Shown here: positions 25,614 to 33,941 of the stretch, piece by piece
Layout: each line of letters opens with the position of its first letter
Numbering within the stretch: the first letter of the stretch is position 1
Assembly: GCA_902790935.1 (NCBI GenBank)
Contig: CADATP010000004.1
Coordinates: forward strand, 20,743-84,742
DNA length: 64,000 bases
From: an uncultured Lachnospiraceae bacterium
GTDB lineage: Bacteria; Bacillota; Clostridia; Lachnospirales; Lachnospiraceae
Direction: 5' to 3'
The notes under the pieces: generated by a model
The model's input: the letters and a program-made list of their open reading frames with translations, nothing else
The model's database searches: none
Told to the model about the DNA's origin: nothing
Made by a program: the position numbers and the translations under genes

Positions 25614-25919
25614 ATGATGAACGATAAATTAAAAACTGAAGCAACAGATACTCTGTTTAATGCTATTCTTCAGCTTCGCTCTTTAGATGAATGTTATGAC
25701 TTTTTTGAGGACCTCTGCACAGTTAACGAGCTACAGTCCATGTCCCAAAGATTTGAAGTAGCCGCTATGCTAAAAAAAGACCAGACCTATCTTGCCATTG
25801 CCGCCAAAACCGGAGCTTCTACCGCTACTATCAGCCGTGTAAACCGCTCTCTTTCCTATGGAAATGACGGTTATGACCTTGTACTTGCAAGACTCGAGGG
25901 AAAAGAGGAAGCTAAATAA
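25614..25919 (+). CDS. yerC: YerC/YecD family TrpR-related regulator
   Basis: About 101 residues from the tandem ATGs at 25614/25617, with GGAGG at 25604-25608. The TrpR-like HTH reads DFFEDLCTVNELQSMSQRFE, AAMLKKDQTYLAIAAKTGAS, TATISRVNRSL, the signature of TIGR02531. A ligand is not established for this group; it is unlikely to be a true tryptophan repressor because no trp genes are near. In Bacillus, yerC lies near pcrA, and here it is divergent from the DUF1836-pcrA unit. A possible promoter is TTTACT-17-TAAAAT in the gap. Confidence 0.9.
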   Translation: MMNDKLKTEATDTLFNAILQLRSLDECYDFFEDLCTVNELQSMSQRFEVAAMLKKDQTYLAIAAKTGASTATISRVNRSLSYGNDGYDLVLARLEGKEEAK

Positions 25920-25960
25920 AACTCCACCATCCTTAAATTCCAAAGCTAAGCAAAATAATA

Positions 25961-25997
25961 AGCCTGCAAAGATACTTGTTAAGATTCTTTGCAGGCT
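25961..25997 (+). terminator. Terminator after yerC
   Basis: AGCCTGCAAAGA (25961-25972) pairs perfectly with TCTTTGCAGGCT (25986-25997), followed by TTTACTTTTTT on the plus strand. Reverse reading gives TTATTATTTTG, so weaker action on the opposite strand is possible for the convergent bactofilin gene. Confidence 0.9.
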
Positions 25998-26062
25998 TTT
26001 ACTTTTTTAGATCGTTTTCTTTCTCTTTAAGCTCGTCACACAAAAAGCTTATGGGGGGAATC

Positions 26063-26530
26063 CTAAACTTCCTCTGTAGGGATCTCTTCTCCGTCGGCCT
26101 CAACTTCCTTAAGAGCTTCAGCTACTGCAAAGGCTGCGCTCTTTTTCTCTTCTTTAACAGTCTTCTTAAAAGCGAATCCCTTATTTCTTGGAGAAGCTTC
26201 CTGGTTCATATTAACAGCACCCTGAAATACTGCATTCTCGTCAATAACGATAACATTTGTAGTAAGATTTCCGATAACCTTAGCGGTAGATGTAAGCTCT
26301 GCCTTCTCGGGAGCACTGATATCTCCGTTTACTTCGCCGCCTATCTGTACAGCCTTTGCAAGGATATCTCCGTTGATCTTACCTACCGCGCCTAAAACAA
26401 GTACGCCGTCGATCTCAACATTGCCATTGATCGTTCCGTCGATGCGTGCGCTTCCGGGACATTTAAAATCTCCGTCACAAACGCTGCCTGCACCGATAAG
26501 AGTTGATATTTTAATTGCTTCTTTACTCAT
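26063..26530 (-). CDS. Bactofilin (polymer-forming cytoskeletal protein)
   Basis: About 155 residues from ATG 26530 (AAAGGAGA upstream). Residues 10-100 form the right-handed beta-helix of the DUF583/bactofilin family with regularly spaced Gly and hydrophobic residues: GSARIDGTINGNVEIDGVLV, LGAVGKINGDILAK, VQIGGEVNGDI. The tail is charged and low in complexity. Bactofilins polymerise without nucleotide and localise cell-wall enzymes. The gene directly follows (10 bases) a membrane LytM-like protein, the partnership known from other bacteria, so it probably scaffolds that protein. Confidence 0.92.
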   Translation of the reverse strand: MSKEAIKISTLIGAGSVCDGDFKCPGSARIDGTINGNVEIDGVLVLGAVGKINGDILAKAVQIGGEVNGDISAPEKAELTSTAKVIGNLTTNVIVIDENAVFQGAVNMNQEASPRNKGFAFKKTVKEEKKSAAFAVAEALKEVEADGEEIPTEEV

Positions 26531-26540
26531 TTTGTCTCCT

Positions 26541-27278
26541 TTAACCATTAATCTGCAAAACATCCAGTGGATTAATAAACTCGCCGTTTTGTGAAATCTG
26601 ATAACACATTTCAAGATTGTCGCTGCTGATTATGAAAAGAGTCGTTCCCATAGAAACGGAATCTCCTTTCTTAACGAGCGGATCTCCTTTGTTCTTGTAA
26701 TAGGTTTTGTAACCGTTGGTATGGTCGATTATAACAACATTTCCGTAGGTTTCATCCTCAAGTACGTCTTCCACAACTCCCGTAGCTGTAGCGACAACGG
26801 TTATTCCGTCTGAACCTGTAAATATGCAGGCCGGCTCCTCTCCGTCCACCTCTTCAAAAGAAGCGCTTCCGGTAAGAGGGAAATCTGAAGGAACTGCCTG
26901 AGCTTCGATAGTCTCGGCAAGCTCCGCTTCGCTTGCAGTCTTGGTAGTAACCGTATTACTCAGTATTTCAATTGTATTATTGAGCGATTCGATCTGTGAA
27001 GTAAGAGCGGTGTTATCTGCCGTCAGAGTTTCTATCTGCTGATCTCTTTCTTTGATCTTACGCTCATATCTGGCATCTCTTTTGCTTTCAAAAACCAGTA
27101 GTCCCACAAATCCTCCAAAGACAAAGAGCATTACGGCAAGAAAAGCTATAAAGCCCGATACGTTGTACTTAAAAACCCTGGGAGTAGACTCCGTATCGTC
27201 GGATGCAAGGATAAGATGTCTGAACTTTTTGCGCTTATGTGTGCTTGGTTTTAGAGTTACAATATATGGATTGCTCAA
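26541..27278 (-). CDS. Membrane protein with coiled coil and degenerate M23/LytM domain
   Basis: About 245 residues from TTG 27278, chosen because GGAGGTG lies eight bases upstream. Order: a basic cytosolic segment of about 40 residues, one membrane helix (SGFIAFLAVMLFVFGGFVGL), a coiled coil (residues about 70-115), and a LytM-type beta domain (VATATGVVEDVLEDETYGNV, VIIDHTNGYKTYYKNKGDPL). The catalytic HxH of M23 peptidases is absent (MCYQIS where it should be), so it is probably a non-enzymatic activator or regulator of wall hydrolysis. It precedes a bactofilin gene. Confidence 0.85.
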   Translation of the reverse strand: MSNPYIVTLKPSTHKRKKFRHLILASDDTESTPRVFKYNVSGFIAFLAVMLFVFGGFVGLLVFESKRDARYERKIKERDQQIETLTADNTALTSQIESLNNTIEILSNTVTTKTASEAELAETIEAQAVPSDFPLTGSASFEEVDGEEPACIFTGSDGITVVATATGVVEDVLEDETYGNVVIIDHTNGYKTYYKNKGDPLVKKGDSVSMGTTLFIISSDNLEMCYQISQNGEFINPLDVLQING

Positions 27279-27340
27279 TAAAATCACCTCCACATCAGAT
27301 TAAATAACTCTAACACATATTGCATTTTTGCGCAACATTT

Positions 27341-28111
27341 TTAATAATTTCGTAATACTTTCTCGAATGAAAGGCTGCCTCCAAAAAGGTCAAGCGCGCT
27401 TCCAATGGTCATATTAATCCTGTCTTTTCCCAATGTTTTAAGGAGATTTATATCTTCGTAGCTGTGAACTCCGCCGGCATATGTTACAGGCCTTCCCTCG
27501 TAGTCCGCAAGCATCTTTACAAGGTCAGTTTCTATTCCGGAGTTTTTCCCTTCAACATCAACCGCGTGGATAAGATATTCGTCACAGTATTCCGAAAGCT
27601 CTTCAAGAAGCTTAATGTCAACGGTTACATCACTCATCTTCTGCCATCTGTCGGTTACAACCTTATAACCATCGGCAGTCTTTTTACAGGAAAGATCAAG
27701 TACAAGTCTCTCTCTTCCAACCGTATCGGATATAGCCTTAAGATTGTCATATTTTATCGTACCGTCTTTAAACACATAAGATGTAACAATAACATGTGTT
27801 GCTCCTGCGTCAAGAAACTCTTTTGCGGTATCAGGTGTTATTCCTCCGCCTAACTGCATCCCTCCGGGAAACGCTTTTAGAGCATCAATAGCCTGTGCCT
27901 TTGTAGCTTCATAGTATTCGCTGCCCACAGGGTTTAAAAGAATGATATGTCCCCCTTTGAGATTATGCTTTTTATATAAACACGCAAAGAAGCTCGCATT
28001 ACTATCAGCTACAAAATTTTCTGTAGCTTTGTTGTCAGAATCAGTAAGCGAGCTTCCTACTATTTGTTTTACTTTTCCGTTGTGAATATCAATACAGGGT
28101 CGAAATTCCAT
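27341..28111 (-). CDS. hisA: HisA, ProFAR isomerase of the eukaryote-like type
   Basis: A 256-residue barrel for the isomerisation step of histidine biosynthesis. The start FRPCIDIHNGKVKQIVGSSL resembles yeast HIS6 (TIGR02129) more than standard bacterial HisA. Catalytic Asp positions are visible in CIDIHNGK and LVLDLSCKK, with phosphate-binding GGGI and YAGGVHSYEDI. No other his gene is in the window; it sits three bases after dapB and is probably expressed with it. The eukaryote-like form appears in some Lachnospiraceae. Confidence 0.88.
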   Translation of the reverse strand: MEFRPCIDIHNGKVKQIVGSSLTDSDNKATENFVADSNASFFACLYKKHNLKGGHIILLNPVGSEYYEATKAQAIDALKAFPGGMQLGGGITPDTAKEFLDAGATHVIVTSYVFKDGTIKYDNLKAISDTVGRERLVLDLSCKKTADGYKVVTDRWQKMSDVTVDIKLLEELSEYCDEYLIHAVDVEGKNSGIETDLVKMLADYEGRPVTYAGGVHSYEDINLLKTLGKDRINMTIGSALDLFGGSLSFEKVLRNY

Positions 28112-28114
28112 GGA

Positions 28115-28888
28115 TCATCCTATAAGTTCGTCAATAACATTGCTCATGTCATAGAGGCCTGCAGGTTTTCCTGCAAGGAATTTAGATGCGGATACGGCTC
28201 CTCTTCCGAATAATGCCTTTGAGTACGCGGTATGTGAAAAAGTAACCACCTCATCCTGTCCGGCGAAGATAACATCATGGTCGCCTACAATGCTTCCGCC
28301 TCTGACTGCACTTATACCGATTTCCTTATCAGGTCTTTGCATACGTCTTGAGCTTCTGTCATATACGTATTCGTATTTATCTCCTTCCGCAAAGCCTTCA
28401 TTTACGGCATCCGCAAGGGCAATAGCCGTTCCTGAGGGAGCATCAAGCTTAAGTCTGTGGTGTTTTTCAACTATCTCAATATCAAAGCCGTTATCAGCTA
28501 AGATAGGTGCATACGCTGTAAGGATCTTCATCAAAAGATTGACGCCGAGAGACATATTTGCACTCTTTAAGATCGCAATCTTTGAAGACAGGGCGGATAC
28601 TCTCTCAAGCTGTTCCTTAGAAAGACCTGTAGTACAAAGGACTACGGGTGTACCTTTCTTTTCACAGTAATCAAGGAGTCCGTCCACGGCGGGAGCTGCT
28701 GAAAAATCGATAATAACATCAACTCCCTCCGGAAGATCGTTTATATCTGAGAACACAGGATAAGGGTTATGTCCGTCGTCAAACTTATCAACTCCGGCGA
28801 TCATATTCAGATCCTTGTCTTTTGCAACGATCTCAGAGATAACCTGTCCCATCTTTCCGTTGCAGCCGTGCATTACTACATTAACCAT
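28115..28888 (-). CDS. dapB: 4-hydroxy-tetrahydrodipicolinate reductase
   Basis: A 257-residue NAD(P)H enzyme in lysine and diaminopimelate synthesis. Nucleotide-binding VVMHGCNGKMGQVISEIV starts the protein; VIIDFSAAPA and VVLCTTGLSKEQL follow. The substrate site shows EIVEKHHRLKLDAPSGTAIA with the catalytic His and Lys, and AVRGGSIVGDHDVIFAG. It supplies peptidoglycan precursors. It lies 30 bases after dapA and three before hisA in one operon. Confidence 0.97.
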   Translation of the reverse strand: MVNVVMHGCNGKMGQVISEIVAKDKDLNMIAGVDKFDDGHNPYPVFSDINDLPEGVDVIIDFSAAPAVDGLLDYCEKKGTPVVLCTTGLSKEQLERVSALSSKIAILKSANMSLGVNLLMKILTAYAPILADNGFDIEIVEKHHRLKLDAPSGTAIALADAVNEGFAEGDKYEYVYDRSSRRMQRPDKEIGISAVRGGSIVGDHDVIFAGQDEVVTFSHTAYSKALFGRGAVSASKFLAGKPAGLYDMSNVIDELIG

Positions 28889-28918
28889 ATCCTTGTCCTC
28901 GCTTAGTAAGTATTTAAA

Positions 28919-29803
28919 TTAAAGAATTCCGAATTCCTTCATAGCCTTAGAAAGTCTCTCGCAATTGGCAGGCTCCATCTCTGTAAGAGGAAGTCTGAGT
29001 CCGCCGGGGATCATCTTCATAAGCTCGAGTGCTTTCTTAACGGGAATCGGGTTAACCTCGCAAAACAGTGCATTGCAAAGATCAAGTGCTCTGAGCTGCT
29101 CATCACAGGATTCCTTAACCTTACCGTCAAAGTAGTACTGACAGATGTTATGTGTTTCCTTGGGTGCAACGTTTGCAAGTACGGAGATAACGCCCTTTCC
29201 GCCTAATGAAAGGATAGGAACGATCTGGTCGTCATTTCCTGAATAAATGTCTATACATCCCTTGCTTATAGCTGCAAGGTGTGCGATCTGGCTGATATTG
29301 CCGCTTGCTTCCTTGATAGCAACGATGTTCTTGCAATCCTTAGCAAGTCTGACTACAGTCTCGGGAAGAATATTGCAGCCCGTACGGCTGGGTACATTAT
29401 AAAGGATTACAGGGATATTTATAGCATCGGCAGTAGTCTTAAAGTGCTGATAAAGACCGTTCTGCGTAGCCTTATTGTAATAAGGGCTTACAAGAAGCAC
29501 TGCATCTACTCCGTAGCTTTCAGCTTCCTTGGAAAGATATACAGCGGTCTCGGTGCAGTTTGAGCCGGTTCCTGCGATAACAGGAACTCTCTTTTTAACT
29601 ACATCTACACAGAACTTAACAGTCTCAAGATGCTCTTCGTGGCTCTGAGTAGATGCCTCACCTGTAGTTCCGCATACGATTATCGCATCGGTACCACCGG
29701 CAATCTGGAATTCTATAAGCTTTTCAAAAGCGGGATAATCAATCTCCCCATTAGCCTTCATAGGTGTTACTATCGCTACACCGGATCCTGTAAATATAGA
29801 CAT
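28919..29803 (-). CDS. dapA: 4-hydroxy-tetrahydrodipicolinate synthase
   Basis: A 294-residue class I aldolase that condenses pyruvate and aspartate semialdehyde, the first committed lysine step. Typical motifs are GTTGEASTQSHEEHLETVKF, LLVSPYYNKATQNGLYQHFK, ILYNVPSRTGCNI (catalytic Tyr) and VAIKEASGNISQI (Schiff-base Lys). ATG 29803 follows GAGGA. The leader is only about 40 bases, too short for a lysine riboswitch. Confidence 0.97.
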   Translation of the reverse strand: MSIFTGSGVAIVTPMKANGEIDYPAFEKLIEFQIAGGTDAIIVCGTTGEASTQSHEEHLETVKFCVDVVKKRVPVIAGTGSNCTETAVYLSKEAESYGVDAVLLVSPYYNKATQNGLYQHFKTTADAINIPVILYNVPSRTGCNILPETVVRLAKDCKNIVAIKEASGNISQIAHLAAISKGCIDIYSGNDDQIVPILSLGGKGVISVLANVAPKETHNICQYYFDGKVKESCDEQLRALDLCNALFCEVNPIPVKKALELMKMIPGGLRLPLTEMEPANCERLSKAMKEFGIL

Positions 29804-29849
29804 AATTTATCCTCTTTTCGTAAAAAACAAGTTGTAACAAACCAAAATG

Positions 29850-29878
29850 ATTATAACACTAGGTTAGTTCATATTCAA
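29850..29878 (-). promoter_or_regulatory. Sigma-A promoter of the dapA-dapB-hisA operon
   Basis: Minus strand: TTGAAT (29878-29873), 17 bases, TATAAT (29855-29850), with a TG one base before the -10 as well. The start would be near 29843. Confidence 0.75.
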
Positions 29879-29890
29879 TAAAAAAGGTTT

Positions 29891-31729
29891 CTACTGGTTC
29901 TGCGTAAAGCCTGCTCTCTTTCTTAGCCTTGAATCAAGGAGCTTCTTTCTGATACGGAGCTTTGTGGGAGTAACCTCCAAAAGCTCATCGGTCTCGATAA
30001 AGTCAAGTGCCTGCTCAAGGGAAAGGATTCTGGGAGGCGTAAGTCTGAGTGCCTCATCCGCGCTGGAAGAACGGGTATTTGTAAGCTGCTTTTTCTTGCA
30101 GACATTTACTTCGATATCCTCTGACTTACCTGTCTGTCCAACTACCATTCCGGCGTATACCTTTTCACCGGGTCCGATAAATAAGGTTCCTCTCTCCTGT
30201 GCATTGAAAAGACCGTATGTGATAGCTTCTCCGGCCTCGAATGCGATAAGAGATCCCTGCTTACGATAAGAGATATCTCCCTTGTAAGGAGCGTATCCGT
30301 CGAATACGGTATTGATGATTCCGTTACCCTTGGTATCGGTCATAAACTCGCCTCTGTATCCGATAAGACCTCTTGAAGGTATAGAAAACTCAAGTCTTGT
30401 ATATGTTCCGCCGGAGATACTTCCCATATTGCGGAGCTCTCCCTTGCGCTGTCCGAGTTTTTCGATAACAGCTCCGGAAAATTCGTTGGGAACATCGATA
30501 TAGGCAAGTTCCATAGGCTCAAGCTTCTTTCCGTTTTCATCCTCTTTGTAGAGAACCTGCGCCTTGGAAACGGCAAACTCGAATCCTTCACGTCTCATAT
30601 TCTCGATAAGGACCGAAAGGTGAAGTTCTCCTCTTCCGCTTACTTTGAATCTGTCTGTTGAATCGGTCTCCTCCACGCGAAGAGATACGTCTGTGTTAAG
30701 TTCCCTTAAAAGCCTGTCTCTTATATGACGGCTGGTAACATACTTACCTTCCTGACCTGCCAAAGGAGAATCGTTTACGATAAAGTCCATAGCGATGGTG
30801 GGCTCTGAGATCTTCTGGAAGGGTATGGGATTTACTGCTTCAGGAGAGCAAATGGTGTCTCCAATATGAATGTCTGTGATACCGGAAATAGCTACGATCG
30901 ATCCGATTCCGGCTTCCTTTACTTCTACTTTATTAAGTCCGTCGAACTCATAGAGTTTGCTTACCTTAACCTTAAGTTGCTTATCAGGCTCGTGGTGGTT
31001 GCAGATAACGACGTCCTGGTTAACCTTGATAGTTCCGTTGTCCACTTTACCTACGCCGATACGTCCAACGTAATCGTTGTAATCGATAGTACTGATAAGT
31101 ACCTGGGTTCCAGCCTCGGGATCTCCCTCAGGCGCGGGGATGTAATCAAGGATCGTCTCAAATAAAGGCTCCATATCGGTTCCGGGCTCTGAAGAATCCA
31201 AAGAAGCGATACCTGCCTTAGCCGATGCAAATACAAAAGGACAATCAAGCTGTGAATCGTCGGCATCAAGCTCAAGGAAAAGCTCAAGTACTTCGTCAAC
31301 AACTTCGTCGGGTCTTGCTTCGGGTCTGTCTATCTTATTGATGCAGACGATAACGGGGAGCTTAAGCTCAAGCGCCTTACGAAGTACAAACTTGGTCTGG
31401 GGCATTGCACCCTCAAAAGCGTCAACCACAAGGATTACACCGTTTACCATCTTAAGTACTCGCTCAACCTCGCCTCCGAAGTCCGCGTGGCCGGGAGTGT
31501 CTATAATATTGATCTTGGTGTTTTTGTACATAACGGCAGTATTCTTAGAGAGAATAGTTATTCCTCTTTCTCTCTCAATGTCGTTACTGTCCATAACTCG
31601 CTCCGCTACTTCCTGATTGTCGCGGAATACGCCGCTTTGCTTTAAAAGCTCGTCGACAAGAGTGGTCTTACCGTGGTCGACATGGGCAATAATTGCGATA
31701 TTTCTTACATCTTCTCTTTTCTGTCTCAT
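29891..31729 (-). CDS. typA: Translational GTPase TypA/BipA
   Basis: A 612-residue ribosome-associated GTPase. G1 is HVDHGKTTLVDELLKQ, G2 region ERERGITILSKNTAV, G3 DTPGHADFGGEV, G4 INKIDRPEAR and G5 VFASAKAG. EF-G-like domains II, III and V follow, with RGELHLSVLIENMRREGFE and the unique C-terminal domain at the end. It helps ribosome assembly and stress or cold adaptation. It follows recN, with 41 bases between. Confidence 0.97.
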   Translation of the reverse strand: MRQKREDVRNIAIIAHVDHGKTTLVDELLKQSGVFRDNQEVAERVMDSNDIERERGITILSKNTAVMYKNTKINIIDTPGHADFGGEVERVLKMVNGVILVVDAFEGAMPQTKFVLRKALELKLPVIVCINKIDRPEARPDEVVDEVLELFLELDADDSQLDCPFVFASAKAGIASLDSSEPGTDMEPLFETILDYIPAPEGDPEAGTQVLISTIDYNDYVGRIGVGKVDNGTIKVNQDVVICNHHEPDKQLKVKVSKLYEFDGLNKVEVKEAGIGSIVAISGITDIHIGDTICSPEAVNPIPFQKISEPTIAMDFIVNDSPLAGQEGKYVTSRHIRDRLLRELNTDVSLRVEETDSTDRFKVSGRGELHLSVLIENMRREGFEFAVSKAQVLYKEDENGKKLEPMELAYIDVPNEFSGAVIEKLGQRKGELRNMGSISGGTYTRLEFSIPSRGLIGYRGEFMTDTKGNGIINTVFDGYAPYKGDISYRKQGSLIAFEAGEAITYGLFNAQERGTLFIGPGEKVYAGMVVGQTGKSEDIEVNVCKKKQLTNTRSSSADEALRLTPPRILSLEQALDFIETDELLEVTPTKLRIRKKLLDSRLRKRAGFTQNQ

Positions 31730-31770
31730 TTTTTCATAATCCTCTTTTTATCTAAATAATTACTTTTGCA

Positions 31771-33462
31771 TTATTCCCCCATATCGTTTTTATATTCTTT
31801 TGCTTTAAGTAACATATCTCTGGCGTTGTCAAGCGCAGCTTCCGACTCCTCATCACTTCCCAAAAGCCTTGCAAGCTCACGCACAGATTCTTCCCCATTT
31901 AGATTTCGGATAAAGGTTCTTGTGGAATCCTTTGTCGCTTCCTTCTCTATCGCAAAATGCTCATCTGCCATAGCGGCTATCTGAGGCAAGTGCGTTATAC
32001 AAAGCACCTGGTGAGCTTTCGCAAGCTTTCCGAGCTGCTTAGATACCTTAAATGCTGTTCTTCCGCTGATACCTGTATCGATCTCGTCAAATATCAGCGT
32101 GTCGACCCTATCCTCCCCTGCCATAACAGTCTTGAGTCCGAGCATGATCCTTGAAAGCTCACCTCCGCTGGCTACGCTTCCGAGACTCTTTAGCGCTTCT
32201 CCGGGATTAGTGGAGATCATAAACTCAACTTCATCATAACCATTGGCACCCGGTTTATTTCCGGGGCGTACATCTATTTCGAATTCAACGCTTAGGAAAT
32301 TCAGTCCGACAAGGGACTCCTTCAGCTTTGCGCTTAAGTCTTTCGCTATCTTCTTTCTTTCTTTTGAAAGAGCCTCGCAGTTTTTCAAAAGAACTGCTTC
32401 CGACTTTTCAACCTTTTCTTTTAATCTATATATATATCCTTCATAGTCGGCATATTTGTCAAGCTTATCCGAAGCTTCTTTTGCAAATTCGAGTATTTCG
32501 GATATACTGTCTCCGTACTTTCTCTTGAAAGAATTGATCATATCAAGTCTTTCGCTGACTGCCTCAAACTCTCCCTCCTCAAAGGTAAAATCTGACATAT
32601 ATCCCGAAAGGTCCCTGTTAAAATCGTTTACAAGCCCCTCTATATCAGATAGCTGTGACTCCAAGGATTCGATAGACCTGTCGTATCCTGCGACGCTTCC
32701 CACAGCCCTAAGAGCGCTTCCGAGTAAAGAAGAAACATTTGACTGAGCCGCCGAGGTATAATTATAAGCCTCTGAGAGTGACTCTGCAATCTTTCTTGCA
32801 TTGGCCATCTTCGAATACTTTTCTTCAAGTTCAGTATCCTCGCCCTCCGAAAGGGATGCCGCTTCTATTTCCGAGACTTCAAACTCCAAAAGGGATTTTT
32901 CTCTTTCTATATCCGAAGTATCTTTTTCATTCTCCGAAAGCTCGGCTGCAGCCTCTTTGTACACTTTATAGCTCTCGGCAGTCTTTTCAAGAAGAGGTTT
33001 TAGCGTCTTTCCCCCAAAAGCATCAAGTATATCAAGGTGCTTGGACTTCTTAAGAAGACTCTGGTGTTCGTGCTGTCCGTGGATATCTATAAGTTCCTCG
33101 GCAAGTCTTCCCACCTGCTTTGCGGTAACGCTCTCTCCGTTTATCTTACAGCTGCTTTTTCCCTGGGAAAACTTTCTCAAAAGGATGATGGTTCCATCCT
33201 CCTCGGGCTCAATATCCATCTCGCGAAGAAGATTTTTTACCTTTTCATCTTCCGAAACAAATACAAGCTTTACGAAGCCGTCCTCAGCTCCCTTTCTCAA
33301 TGTAGAGGTGTCAAACTTTCCTCCGAGAGCAAGATTGACAGACCCTATAAGAAGGGATTTACCGGCACCGGTCTCACCTGTAATGATATTGAGGCCTTCG
33401 CCGAATTCAACTTCCGTTTCTTCAATTAATGCCAGATTTTTTACGTGAATACTCTGTAACAT
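31771..33462 (-). CDS. recN: DNA repair protein RecN
   Basis: A 563-residue SMC-like ATPase. Walker A GLNIITGETGAGKSLLIGSV is near residue 25, long coiled coils fill the centre, and the ABC signature VASGGELSRIMLGLK, Walker B TLIFDEIDTGISG and VLCITHLPQIAAMAD follow. It binds double-strand breaks and works with RecA. It is the last gene of the long Asp23-nusB operon in its usual position after argR. Confidence 0.97.
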   Translation of the reverse strand: MLQSIHVKNLALIEETEVEFGEGLNIITGETGAGKSLLIGSVNLALGGKFDTSTLRKGAEDGFVKLVFVSEDEKVKNLLREMDIEPEEDGTIILLRKFSQGKSSCKINGESVTAKQVGRLAEELIDIHGQHEHQSLLKKSKHLDILDAFGGKTLKPLLEKTAESYKVYKEAAAELSENEKDTSDIEREKSLLEFEVSEIEAASLSEGEDTELEEKYSKMANARKIAESLSEAYNYTSAAQSNVSSLLGSALRAVGSVAGYDRSIESLESQLSDIEGLVNDFNRDLSGYMSDFTFEEGEFEAVSERLDMINSFKRKYGDSISEILEFAKEASDKLDKYADYEGYIYRLKEKVEKSEAVLLKNCEALSKERKKIAKDLSAKLKESLVGLNFLSVEFEIDVRPGNKPGANGYDEVEFMISTNPGEALKSLGSVASGGELSRIMLGLKTVMAGEDRVDTLIFDEIDTGISGRTAFKVSKQLGKLAKAHQVLCITHLPQIAAMADEHFAIEKEATKDSTRTFIRNLNGEESVRELARLLGSDEESEAALDNARDMLLKAKEYKNDMGE

Positions 33463-33489
33463 ATGTTCCTTATTCCCCCCTGAATCAAA

Positions 33490-33939
33490 TTATTGTACCA
33501 TATTCTTTATCTTTTCCATCAGTGATCTGGTTTCACCAACGGTTCTTACAGCGGCCATAATAGTGTCGTCACCGGCAATACTTCCAACTATCTCGGAAAA
33601 ATCCATTGCATCAATAGCTGCGGCTACAGCCATCGCCATTCCGGCAACTGTCTTTATGACCAAAATGTTTTGTGCCATGTCCACCGAAACAAAACCATCC
33701 TTAAGAACTCTGATGAATTTGTCCGAAAGGTCTCCTTTGCCGGTGTTTATCAAAATATACTTTTGATTTCCGCCTGTTCCCGAAACCTTTGTAAGTCCAA
33801 GCTCTCTGATATCTCTCGATACAGTTGCCTGGGTAACGTCAAAGCCGCTCTTTTTCAGCATAAGAGCAAGTTCTTCCTGAGTTCCGATCTCGTTTTGTTC
33901 GATGAGTTCAATCAATTTCTTTTGTCTGGTTGATTTCAT
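33490..33939 (-). CDS. argR: Arginine repressor ArgR
   Basis: A 149-residue repressor. The N-terminal winged helix reads LIEQNEIGTQEELALMLKKS and VTQATVSRDIRELGLTKV. The C-terminal hexamerisation and arginine-binding domain contains VIKTVAGMAMAVAAAIDAM and EIVGSIAGDDTIMAAV. It controls arginine metabolism; regulated genes are not in this window. The ATG overlaps the stop region of nadK, in the standard nadK-argR-recN order. Confidence 0.95.
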   Translation of the reverse strand: MKSTRQKKLIELIEQNEIGTQEELALMLKKSGFDVTQATVSRDIRELGLTKVSGTGGNQKYILINTGKGDLSDKFIRVLKDGFVSVDMAQNILVIKTVAGMAMAVAAAIDAMDFSEIVGSIAGDDTIMAAVRTVGETRSLMEKIKNMVQ

Positions 33940-33941
33940 AA

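Noticed and set aside
29804-29890. Lysine riboswitch before dapA
   Set aside because: The promoter leaves a leader of only about 40 bases, too short for the roughly 170-base aptamer.
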